From assembly GCA_009691045.1 (NCBI GenBank), contig SHWC01000009.1:1-59732 (forward strand): a stretch of DNA of 59,732 nt, given 5' to 3'. The position numbers and the translations under genes are program-made. Below the pieces are notes generated by a model. That model ran no database searches, was not told where the DNA came from, and worked only from the letters and a program-made list of their open reading frames with translations. Shown here in pieces: positions 53,203 to 59,732 of the stretch; positions within the stretch are counted from its first letter, which is position 1; each line of letters begins with the position of its first letter. This stretch comes from Alphaproteobacteria bacterium (GTDB taxonomy: Bacteria > Pseudomonadota > Alphaproteobacteria > UBA828).

Positions 53203-54327
53203 ATGGGAGAGCGTTGGGTTTTCTCGGCCGATAGCCACGTCATCGAGCCGAGCGATCTGTGGCAGAAGGCGATTGGCAAAAAATGGGGCGACAAAGTGCC
53301 CCATCTGGTCAATCAGCATAAGGGCGTGAAGTCGAAGTTCTTTTTCACCGGGCATGAATATGTCCGGATCGATGAGATCGTCGAGGGCGACCCCGATCTA
53401 CAGGCCAAGCTCGTGGCATCGGGCACCAACCCGAGCGTGCGCGTGCAATGCATGGACGAAGACGGCGTGTGGGGCGAGATCGTCAACGCGACCTGGACGC
53501 TCTATTCGCTGCGCATCCCGAACGACGACCTCGTGCGCGCCGTTTGCCGCACCTTCAACGATTGGCTGGCGGATTATTGCAAGGTGGCGCCAAAGCGGCT
53601 TTACGGCACCGCCATGGTGCACATGGAAGACGTCAATTGGGCCTGTAAGGAGCTTGAGCGCGCCGCCAAGCTCGGCCTCAAGAGCGTGCTGATCAATTGC
53701 GACACGCGGCCAAAGTGGAAGCCCTATCAGGACAAGTCCTACGACAAGTTCTGGGCTCGCGCACAAGAGCTGAACATGCCGATCACGCTGCACATCATCA
53801 CCGGCAATGTGATCGACTTGTTCACGCTCCACGGCGAACGGCGCATCAATATTCCGCGCTACACGCTCGAGCTTTTCCACGAGGCGAGCTGGACACTGGG
53901 CAATGAATTCATCTTCGGCGGTATTCTTGATCGCTTCCCGAAGCTAAAAATCATCATGTCGGAATATGAGGTCTCTTGGCTGCCGCATTGGCTGTTCCGC
54001 ATGCGCCAACTCCAGAAGAATTTCATGCCGGCAATGCATATGGCGCCGATCAAACGCCCGATCGACGAGTATATGACACAAGTTCATCACGGCCTGATCG
54101 ACGATCCGCTGTTGGATGAGGCGCTGAAGCATGTCGACCATAAAACCGTGATGTGGGGCTCGGATTTCCCGCACGCGCGGTGCACCTATCCCAATACACA
54201 TAAAGTGATCGACAAGCTTTATGGCCATCTCGACAAAAAGACGCGCGACGACATCACGATCTATAATTGCGCACGCTTTTATGGCTTCGACCTGCCCGCG
54301 AGCTTGAAGCAACAAGCGGCGGAATAG
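53203..54327 (+). CDS. Amidohydrolase-2 family protein (ACMSD-like decarboxylase/hydrolase)
   Basis: A 374-residue member of the amidohydrolase_2 group. FSADSHVIEPSDLW at the start replaces HxH by the DxH typical of many members, ITLHIITGNV and LIMSEYEVSWLPHWLFRM-like KIIMSEYEVSW give further His/Glu features, and VMWGSDFPHARCTYPN carries the conserved catalytic Asp. Such enzymes decarboxylate or hydrolyse aromatic acids and their ring-fission products. GGAAAGGA precedes ATG 53203. The last gene of the plus-strand catabolic run, followed by hairpins. Confidence 0.85.
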   Translation: MGERWVFSADSHVIEPSDLWQKAIGKKWGDKVPHLVNQHKGVKSKFFFTGHEYVRIDEIVEGDPDLQAKLVASGTNPSVRVQCMDEDGVWGEIVNATWTLYSLRIPNDDLVRAVCRTFNDWLADYCKVAPKRLYGTAMVHMEDVNWACKELERAAKLGLKSVLINCDTRPKWKPYQDKSYDKFWARAQELNMPITLHIITGNVIDLFTLHGERRINIPRYTLELFHEASWTLGNEFIFGGILDRFPKLKIIMSEYEVSWLPHWLFRMRQLQKNFMPAMHMAPIKRPIDEYMTQVHHGLIDDPLLDEALKHVDHKTVMWGSDFPHARCTYPNTHKVIDKLYGHLDKKTRDDITIYNCARFYGFDLPASLKQQAAE

Positions 54328-54350
54328 AATCGATAAGAGCCGCACAAGAA

Positions 54351-54378
54351 CCCTTCCTCCCCGGACGGGGAGGAAGGG
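54351..54378 (+). terminator. Hairpin terminator after the catabolic run
   Basis: Perfect 12-bp stem CCCTTCCTCCCC (54351-54362) and GGGGAGGAAGGG (54367-54378) with loop GGAC. There is no T-tract. A second hairpin AACCGGGC-AAC-GCCCGGTT lies at 54402-54420. Together they fill most of the 170-base gap before the DMT gene. Confidence 0.6.
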
Positions 54379-54497
54379 CCTGGGTTGGTGGAGCGAATGC
54401 AAACCGGGCAACGCCCGGTTACATGCACTCGATTCGAATGAGCTATCCCCAGTCTATCGCGCGTGACGAAACATCCACCCACCCCTAAGTTGCTCCG

Positions 54498-55427
54498 ATG
54501 AATCGTGACGCACACCTGGCCACGACGCGACCTTGGCGCGGTGCGGCCTATGCGCTGGCGTCGGCGACGTGCTTTGGTGCCGCCGCCCCAGCCGCAAAAG
54601 AGCTCGTTACCTCGATCGACCCGTTTTTGATGGCGGGGCTGCTCTATGCCGGGGCCGGCATCGGTCTATCGATGCTTTGGCTCGCGCGCGGCCTAGGCCT
54701 CCGCGCTTTGCCGCGCGGGCCGCGCCTATCTGGACAGGCCTGGCGGTGGTTTTTTGGCGCGACTCTGGCCGGCGGTGGCGTGGCGCCCGTGCTTCTGATG
54801 ATTGGCCTCGCCCGCACCCCAGCCTCGACCGGCTCGCTATTGCTCAATCTCGAAGCCGTGCTGACCGTGTTGATCGCGGGCCTCTTTTTCCATGAGCGGA
54901 TTCGAGGCTGGGTGGGGCTCGGTATCGCCATCGTGATTGCGGGCGGAGTGGTTCTTGGCTGGCAGGGTGAATTCGTGCTGCAGGGGCCGCTTGGGCCGCT
55001 TGCGGTGGCTGGCGCCTGTCTGGCCTGGGCGCTCGACAATAATTTGACGCGCCAGATCGCCCATCACGACCCCATCCAGATTGCCGCCCTGCGCGGCGTG
55101 TTCGCCGGCGCGATCGTGGTTGGTCTCGGCTTCTTATTCGGCGCGGCTGTGCCTGACCCTTGGCTGATGGTCGCAGCCGGAGCCCTTGGCCTCGCTGGCT
55201 ATGGCCTGCCGCTGGTATTTTTCGTGCTCGCGCTGCGTGAGCTCGGCACCGCGCGCACAGGCGCGATGTTTGCCACCGCGCCATTCATCGGCGCCATTGT
55301 GAGCATCATCGCGCTGGGCGAGCCGATGACGCTCCAGCTTGGCATCGCCGGTATCTGCATGGCGTTTGGCGTGTGGCTGATGCTCGCCGGCCAGCGCCGC
55401 CTCAAGGCCGCGCCGGCCGGTGAATGA
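54498..55427 (+). CDS. EamA/DMT-superfamily transporter
   Basis: A 309-residue inner-membrane protein with two EamA repeats and about ten hydrophobic segments. GAAYALASATCFGAAAPAAK opens repeat one, PASTGSLLLNLEAVLTVLIA closes it; repeat two spans AGACLAWALDNNLTRQIA to MFATAPFIGAIVSIIALGEP and LGIAGICMAFGVWLM. These proteins export metabolites or amino acids. It is separated from the catabolic cluster by two hairpins, so a link to it is uncertain. Confidence 0.9.
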   Translation: MNRDAHLATTRPWRGAAYALASATCFGAAAPAAKELVTSIDPFLMAGLLYAGAGIGLSMLWLARGLGLRALPRGPRLSGQAWRWFFGATLAGGGVAPVLLMIGLARTPASTGSLLLNLEAVLTVLIAGLFFHERIRGWVGLGIAIVIAGGVVLGWQGEFVLQGPLGPLAVAGACLAWALDNNLTRQIAHHDPIQIAALRGVFAGAIVVGLGFLFGAAVPDPWLMVAAGALGLAGYGLPLVFFVLALRELGTARTGAMFATAPFIGAIVSIIALGEPMTLQLGIAGICMAFGVWLMLAGQRRLKAAPAGE

Positions 55428-55428
55428 A

Positions 55429-55582
55429 CTATTTGTACCAAGGCTCGATGAGCCGGGCTCATCGAGCCTTGGCCGGCGCGACTGCGCCGCGCCGCCTTGG
55501 CGGCGGAAGCCAAGCGCGTGGGACACGCGCACCCGGCGCCTGAGGGCGTCTCGATAATCGAGGCGATTATCGAGACCTAATA
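55429..55582. repeat. Three-hairpin intergenic element, copy B
   Basis: Hairpin 1 is a 16-bp perfect stem (55438-55453 with 55457-55472, starting CCAAGGCTCGATGAGC); hairpin 2 is GCGCGTG-GGA-CACGCGC; hairpin 3 is a 13-bp perfect stem (55548-55560 with 55564-55576, GTCTCGATAATCG). Linkers GGCCGGCGCGAC, GCCAAGCGCG and CGCCTGAGGGCGTC are the same as in copy A at 4551-4716. It lies between the converging DMT and ABC permease genes and reaches the permease stop codon. Confidence 0.8.
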
Positions 55583-56614
55583 TTAGTCACGCAGCGTGAG
55601 TAGCACTTTCTGGCGGTAATTGTCCGCGATCACGGCGAGAACGAGCAGGATACCAATCACAATCATCTGCTGGTAGGAGCCGATGCGCATGAGGTTCATG
55701 CCGTTCTGCACCAGGATAATAAAGATCGCGCCGAGCACAACATTCGCGAGCCGACCCGTACCACCGAATAGACTGACGCCGCCGATCGCGCAGGCCGCGA
55801 TCGAGTTCAACGGATAATCGCGCCCAATATTCGATTCACCGCTTTCAAGCCGGGCCGTAAGCATCAGCGCCGCGACCGTGGTGATTGCCGCGCACACGAC
55901 ATAGGCCATGAACAAATAATAGCGCGTGCTGATGCCCGACAGCATCGAGGCCTTCAAGTTTCCGCCGAGCGCATAGAAATAGCGCCCCATACGGGTCCAC
56001 GCCAACAGCACATAAACGATCACCACGAAACCGATGGTGAACCAGATCGGCACCGGCACGCCAAGCGCCGAGCCATAGCCAAAGACACTAGCGAATTGAT
56101 CGGGCATGCCATAGATCGGCGTGCCGCCGGTGATGGTAAGCGCGATGCCAAAGACAATGGTCGACATCGCAAGCGTCATGATGAAGGGCGGCACGCGGAA
56201 CACCGCGACGCCGATGCCATTGACGGCGCCAACAAGCAGACCCGCGCCAAGCCCTGCCAAACTGCCGAGAATGATGGAACCCCAGACCGCCTCTTTGCCC
56301 GAGGCATTGAAATGATCGACCATCACCATCGAGCTGGTCACCGACACGATGGCGAAAATCACCCCGACCGAAAGATCGAGACCGGCGGTCAGCAGCACGA
56401 TCATCTGGCCCATCGAGACCATGACGAGATAGGTGGCCTGCCGGGCGACCAGCATGAAATTCTGCCCGGTCATGAAAGTTTCGGTCGCGAGGGTGAAAAT
56501 GATGATCGAGAAGATCAGGAACCACGGCAAAACGCCGCCGCGGACGAACACCTGAGCCGCCGTGCGTTCGACGGTTTCCATAAGCCCGGTTTGTGTTTGA
56601 ATGGCGCCGGCCAT
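55583..56614 (-). CDS. ABC transporter permease, ribose/RbsC type
   Basis: A 343-residue inner-membrane permease of the carbohydrate-uptake-2 family, with about ten hydrophobic segments. LMVARQATYLVMVSMGQMIV, LTAGLDLSVGVIFAIVSV and AACAIGGVSLFGGTGRLANVVLGA (the EAA-like cytoplasmic loop region) are the family hallmarks. Encoded 16 nt downstream of the ATPase gene and convergent with the DMT gene. Confidence 0.92.
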   Translation of the reverse strand: MAGAIQTQTGLMETVERTAAQVFVRGGVLPWFLIFSIIIFTLATETFMTGQNFMLVARQATYLVMVSMGQMIVLLTAGLDLSVGVIFAIVSVTSSMVMVDHFNASGKEAVWGSIILGSLAGLGAGLLVGAVNGIGVAVFRVPPFIMTLAMSTIVFGIALTITGGTPIYGMPDQFASVFGYGSALGVPVPIWFTIGFVVIVYVLLAWTRMGRYFYALGGNLKASMLSGISTRYYLFMAYVVCAAITTVAALMLTARLESGESNIGRDYPLNSIAACAIGGVSLFGGTGRLANVVLGAIFIILVQNGMNLMRIGSYQQMIVIGILLVLAVIADNYRQKVLLTLRD

Positions 56615-56630
56615 ACCCCGTCTCCCCCGT

Positions 56631-58193
56631 TTAGACCGTTTGTTTTTCGAAGAAATGTCCGAGCACGGCCTGTTCGTTGATTTGGTTTTTCGGCAATTCC
56701 GCGCGCAATTCGCCGCGATACATGACGTAAGCGCGATTGGGCAGATGCAGAATCTCGGGCAGATCAGACGAGATCAACAACACACCGGCCCCGGCCTCGC
56801 ATAGTGTCTTGATGAAGTTATAAATATGAACCCGCGCGCCGACATCGACGCCAACCGTCGGCTCATCGAAGATGAACAGCTTGACGTCGCGCGCCAGCGA
56901 TTTGCCGACCAGCACCTTTTGCTGATTGCCGCCCGAAAAATGCTCGAGCGCGCGCTCGATATTCGGCGGGTCGAGGTCGAGTCGGCGCACCAGGTCTTTC
57001 ACCACCGTGCGTTCATTGGCGCGACGCAAAAAGACTCCATTTGAGAAGGTGCGCAACCAAAGCGAGGAAAGCGCGATGTTCTCGCGGACGTTTTGCATCA
57101 TCACCAAGCCCTCTTGGCGACGATCCGACGGCAAATAATAAAGGCCGCGATCGAGCATGCGGCGCGGGCCAAGCTTATTAATTTTGCGCGCATCGAAGAC
57201 CACGGCGCCATCAAAAGAAATTTTTCCGCCAGTGATCTTCTCCAGACCAAAACAAGCGCGCCCGATTTGCGATTTTCCCGAGCCGACCAGGCCCGCCAGG
57301 CCCACGATCTCGCCTGCGCGTACATTGATCGACACGTCGCGCACGCTGCCATCGAAGGTCGACATATTATCGATCTGAAGCAGCGTCTCCTTGGGCGCGA
57401 AATGAACCGTCGGGAACACCTGCTCGATCACTCGACCGGTCATCAATTCGACCAATTTTGTATCGCTCGCATCTTCAACGCCGATGGTCGCGACGAACTT
57501 GCCGTCGCGCAGCACCGTGATGCGATCACCGATCCGCTTGATCTCGTTCATGCGGTGCGTGATGTAGATGATGCCGATGCCTTCTTTCTTGATCTGCTCG
57601 ATAAGCGCGAAGAGCCGCGTGGTCTCGCGCTCGGTCAAAGAGGCGGTCGGCTCGTCGAAAATCATGACGGATGGTTTGGTGCGAAACGCCTTGGCGATCT
57701 CGACCATTTGCTGCTGCGCGCGGGACAGATACATCACCGGGTCGCGCGGCTTGAGGTCAAAACCGAGGCGATCGAGCACTTCGCGCGCTTGGCGGCGCAA
57801 ACCTACTTTATCGAGCAGCGGGCCCTTACGAACCTCGGAGCCGAGGAACAAATTGTCTTCGATCGAAAGCTGCGGCACCAGGGAGAATTCCTGGAACACC
57901 GCGCTAATGCCGAGCGAGCGCGCGTGATGAACCGAGGAAATATGGACTGGCTCACCCTTGAATAATATGCGCCCGCCCGATGGCCGGTGCACGCCGGCGA
58001 TGATCTGAATCATCGTCGATTTGCCCGCCCCGTTCTCGCCGAACAGGACATGTACTTCGCCCGGGCGCACGTTGAAATTCACTTGGTCGAGCGCGAGTGT
58101 GCCCGGAAATTGCTTGGAGATGTTTTCCAAGCGCAAAAGATCGAGGGCGCCGGAACCTTGCGGTTCCGGGCCCCCGATGTCTTTGTGGACCAT
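56631..58193 (-). CDS. ABC transporter ATP-binding protein, RbsA/MglA type (double domain)
   Basis: A roughly 520-residue tandem ABC ATPase. First domain: Walker A GENGAGKST, signature LSRAQQQM (degenerate from LSGGQ), Walker B VMIFDEPTASL. Second domain: degenerate Walker A LVGSGKSQIG, signature FSGGNQQKVLVGKSLA, Walker B LFIFDEPTVGVD. This asymmetry is normal for the sugar-type CUT2 importers. ATG 58193 is chosen; GTG 58199 two codons earlier is possible. It lies between the binding protein and permease genes. Confidence 0.93.
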   Translation of the reverse strand: MVHKDIGGPEPQGSGALDLLRLENISKQFPGTLALDQVNFNVRPGEVHVLFGENGAGKSTMIQIIAGVHRPSGGRILFKGEPVHISSVHHARSLGISAVFQEFSLVPQLSIEDNLFLGSEVRKGPLLDKVGLRRQAREVLDRLGFDLKPRDPVMYLSRAQQQMVEIAKAFRTKPSVMIFDEPTASLTERETTRLFALIEQIKKEGIGIIYITHRMNEIKRIGDRITVLRDGKFVATIGVEDASDTKLVELMTGRVIEQVFPTVHFAPKETLLQIDNMSTFDGSVRDVSINVRAGEIVGLAGLVGSGKSQIGRACFGLEKITGGKISFDGAVVFDARKINKLGPRRMLDRGLYYLPSDRRQEGLVMMQNVRENIALSSLWLRTFSNGVFLRRANERTVVKDLVRRLDLDPPNIERALEHFSGGNQQKVLVGKSLARDVKLFIFDEPTVGVDVGARVHIYNFIKTLCEAGAGVLLISSDLPEILHLPNRAYVMYRGELRAELPKNQINEQAVLGHFFEKQTV

Positions 58194-58233
58194 TGTCACT
58201 GTCTAGAATCGATTTGACGTGGTGGTCCTAGCT

Positions 58234-59427
58234 TCAATCGACCGTGAAGACCGGCGTCCAGCCCTCGGGGGCCAGTGTCGTGGTCGTGTCGAACGATTTA
58301 ATATTTTCCGGCGTCACGTTGATCGGCAGCGGCTGAACATGCTCGATCTTGCGACCGGTCTTGTTGAATTCGTCTCGACCGCCCGTCGCAAAGGGCTTCT
58401 TCTCCAGGAGGCGAACCGCCTGATCGATGGCGACGCGCGATTGGATGATCATCTGATCGGTCGGCGCCATGGCGACACGGCTCTGACCGACGAACATGTG
58501 CATGCCAGGCGTATAGTAATAGGACACCAGCTTGACCTGCTTTTGCAGATCGCGGTCGCGCACGGCCGAAACCGCGCCTTCGATCGTGGGCGCGGTGCCG
58601 ACGATGTAGTCAAGATCGGTCTTGCCGCCGGCGGTCTGGGCCTGGATGACGTCTTCCACCAGCTTCAGCTGGATCTCCTTGCCCGTATCGCCCCATTTGG
58701 TGGCGACCAGCTCGACATCGCTGCCCTTGACCGCGGCGTTGCAGCCGCCATCGCCGGAGACCGACCAGCCCGCGCCGGGCGGGCCCGGGAACCAAGCGAG
58801 CTTCTTTTTGCCGCTGCCGGCCGGATGCTGATCCGCCACCCACTTACAGGCGATGAAGCCCATGGTGAAGTAGCTCTCAAGCGACTTGGCATCGACCTTC
58901 GTGTTGATGCCATTGATCAAGTCGACGACGACGATGCCTTTCGCGCGCAGCTCATCGATCTGCTTGGCATTGCCATCGCCCGAGATCGCACCGATGACGA
59001 GCGCTTTGGCGCCGTTCGCGATGCAGTCTTCAACCTGGGCGATTTGCTTTTCGAGGTTGGTATAGCCCGCCGCTTCGACCAGCGTGATCTTTTGGCCGAG
59101 CCGCTTGCCTTCCTCGATAATGCCGTACGCCGCGCCGACCCAATACGAGTCCTTCAGATGCGGGAAGGACACGCAGATGTGGTGCTTCTTGGCTACGTCG
59201 CCCTTCATCAACGGCACGTAATCGACGATCTCGAGCTTGGCCGCGTCATTGGCCGGATCGGTCCAGCACTTTGTATCGCCGTCCGTGCACGACGGATTGT
59301 AGACTTGAACTTTTGCCGGCCACCATTGGCCCGCGTCGGCGGCTTGGGCTGTCGGCGCATTCAAGAGCGCGCCAATAGCCATTACCGTGCCGAGCGCCAC
59401 TACGGCGCCGAGTGCGAACTTCTTCAT
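58234..59427 (-). CDS. Periplasmic substrate-binding protein, TorT-like
   Basis: A 397-residue protein with a signal peptide ending TAQAADA (about residue 31) and a type I periplasmic-binding fold (HHICVSFPHLKDSYWVGAAY, KALVIGAISGDGNAKQIDEL, GIVVVDLINGI, KKLAWFPGPPGAGW, DYIVGTAPTIEGAVSAV). The N-terminal extension with a Cys pair, NPSCTDGDTKCW, and the WWPAKVQVY motif resemble TorT, the TMAO-sensing partner of TorS, rather than ribose-binding proteins. Here it heads a complete ABC importer operon, so it is better read as a transport protein. The ligand cannot be told; it need not be a sugar. Confidence 0.85.
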   Translation of the reverse strand: MKKFALGAVVALGTVMAIGALLNAPTAQAADAGQWWPAKVQVYNPSCTDGDTKCWTDPANDAAKLEIVDYVPLMKGDVAKKHHICVSFPHLKDSYWVGAAYGIIEEGKRLGQKITLVEAAGYTNLEKQIAQVEDCIANGAKALVIGAISGDGNAKQIDELRAKGIVVVDLINGINTKVDAKSLESYFTMGFIACKWVADQHPAGSGKKKLAWFPGPPGAGWSVSGDGGCNAAVKGSDVELVATKWGDTGKEIQLKLVEDVIQAQTAGGKTDLDYIVGTAPTIEGAVSAVRDRDLQKQVKLVSYYYTPGMHMFVGQSRVAMAPTDQMIIQSRVAIDQAVRLLEKKPFATGGRDEFNKTGRKIEHVQPLPINVTPENIKSFDTTTTLAPEGWTPVFTVD

Positions 59428-59722
59428 GTTACTCTTAACCCTCCCATTGATTACCTTGACGAGCGCTTGACCCTATCTGCGCTCTCCGATCTTGGCGATC
59501 AGTATGGTTAGCGTGTCGATTCAGATTAACCTTGTCAACGACGCTTAGGTCTTTGCGAAGAAATATGAAAAGCTGCGCAAGACGTAGACAATTCTTAACT
59601 AAACCGCTTGACAAGGAGGCACGCGGGGACGCGCCCAGATTTTCCGATATTTGCTAGTCGCCTTTAAGCGGACGCTGCGACGACCGGGCGCGCAAGCCAA
59701 ACCGCTCGTCAGTGAGGCAATC
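59428..59722. promoter_or_regulatory. Upstream region of the ABC importer operon with inverted TTGACAAGG boxes
   Basis: About 300 bases without a gene, partly AT-rich (around 59515-59610). CCTTGTCAA at 59529-59537 and TTGACAAGG at 59608-59616 form a 9-base inverted repeat; each contains a consensus TTGACA, one pointing to the importer genes and one to the right. No convincing -10 boxes were found at the standard distance, so they may be promoters or operator half-sites. Confidence 0.4.
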
Positions 59723-59732
59723 ATGAAGCGCT
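59723..59732 (+). CDS. Possible start of a divergent gene, cut by the window end
   Basis: ATG AAG CGC at the very end of the window, preceded by GTGAGG 4-9 bases upstream. Too little sequence to identify a product; the call rests on position opposite the importer operon only. Confidence 0.25.

Noticed and set aside
54402-54420. AACCGGGC-AAC-GCCCGGTT hairpin as an independent small RNA
   Set aside because: Only 8 bp, no promoter or T-tract; more simply part of the 3' region after the amidohydrolase gene.
58219-59511. 430-codon open frame on the plus strand
   Set aside because: Exactly antisense to the substrate-binding protein gene, which has a signal peptide and family motifs; a compositional shadow.

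Overview
The window is a gene-dense, GC-rich piece of a chromosome whose gene order and gene families point to an alphaproteobacterium, most likely of the Rhodospirillales type. The supporting blocks are kdsD-lptC-lptA-lptB-rpoN, a complete set of regulatory PTS proteins (PtsN, HprK, RapZ, IIA-Man, HPr, EI) leading into ahcY, tsaE-amgK-murU-addB-addA-trxA, and aroA-cmk-rpsA-sppA-ihfB-lapA-pyrF-trpF-trpB-trpA-accD-folC. No rRNA, CRISPR array, intact transposase or prophage was seen. The assignment rests on reading protein motifs by eye, not on a database search.

Layout. 1-1.5 kb: an ECF sigma factor, a membrane anti-sigma-like protein and a CpxP/CnrX-like periplasmic sensor; the sigma gene carries an in-frame amber codon. 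1.5-4.5 kb: an old-yellow-enzyme reductase, an NTF2-like protein and a luciferase-like oxidoreductase, with two palindromic intergenic elements between them. 4.7-10.7 kb: glutamate synthase (gltD-gltB, minus strand). 11-13.6 kb: uppP, an NDUFA9-like protein and a short RNase D. 13.6-18.3 kb: LPS core sugar isomerase, Lpt export proteins and sigma-54. 18.6-24.6 kb: the regulatory PTS block and ahcY. 24.6-34.7 kb: a damaged sensor kinase, tsaE, amgK, murU, addB and addA joined by 4-nt start/stop overlaps, then trxA. 34.8-36.3 kb: a less GC-rich foreign-looking insert with a broken DUF4041/GIY-YIG gene, bounded by 25-bp direct repeats. 36.3-49 kb: an HsaA-like flavin oxygenase and the long minus-strand housekeeping block (folate, fatty acid, tryptophan, pyrimidine, IHF, SppA, ribosomal protein S1, Cmk, AroA). 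49.1-49.7 kb: a TIGR02300 protein and tRNA-Ala(GGC). 49.7-54.3 kb: a small catabolic cluster (intradiol dioxygenase, alpha/beta hydrolase, Rid-family protein, two amidohydrolases) with a GntR-type operator palindrome in the divergent promoter region. 54.5-59.4 kb: a DMT exporter and an ABC importer (permease, double ATPase, TorT-like binding protein).

How it works together: most of the DNA is core metabolism and envelope biogenesis. The regulatory PTS proteins sit next to sigma-54 and the Lpt genes, which fits coupling of nitrogen/carbon status to envelope synthesis. The accessory parts are the catabolic cluster with its nearby importer, the sigma/anti-sigma/sensor unit, and the DUF4041 insert.

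The most unusual items are: (1) a two-copy intergenic element (4551-4716 and 55429-55582) with conserved linkers, whose three hairpin stems differ in sequence yet stay paired; (2) the DUF4041/GIY-YIG gene with an apparently lost start codon and an A6 frameshift, inside direct repeats; (3) the amber codon in the ECF sigma gene; (4) a sensor kinase that has lost its phospho-acceptor and N-box regions by an in-frame deletion; (5) a 209-bp miniature element with perfect 12-bp terminal inverted repeats. I did not find a clearly novel multi-gene system.
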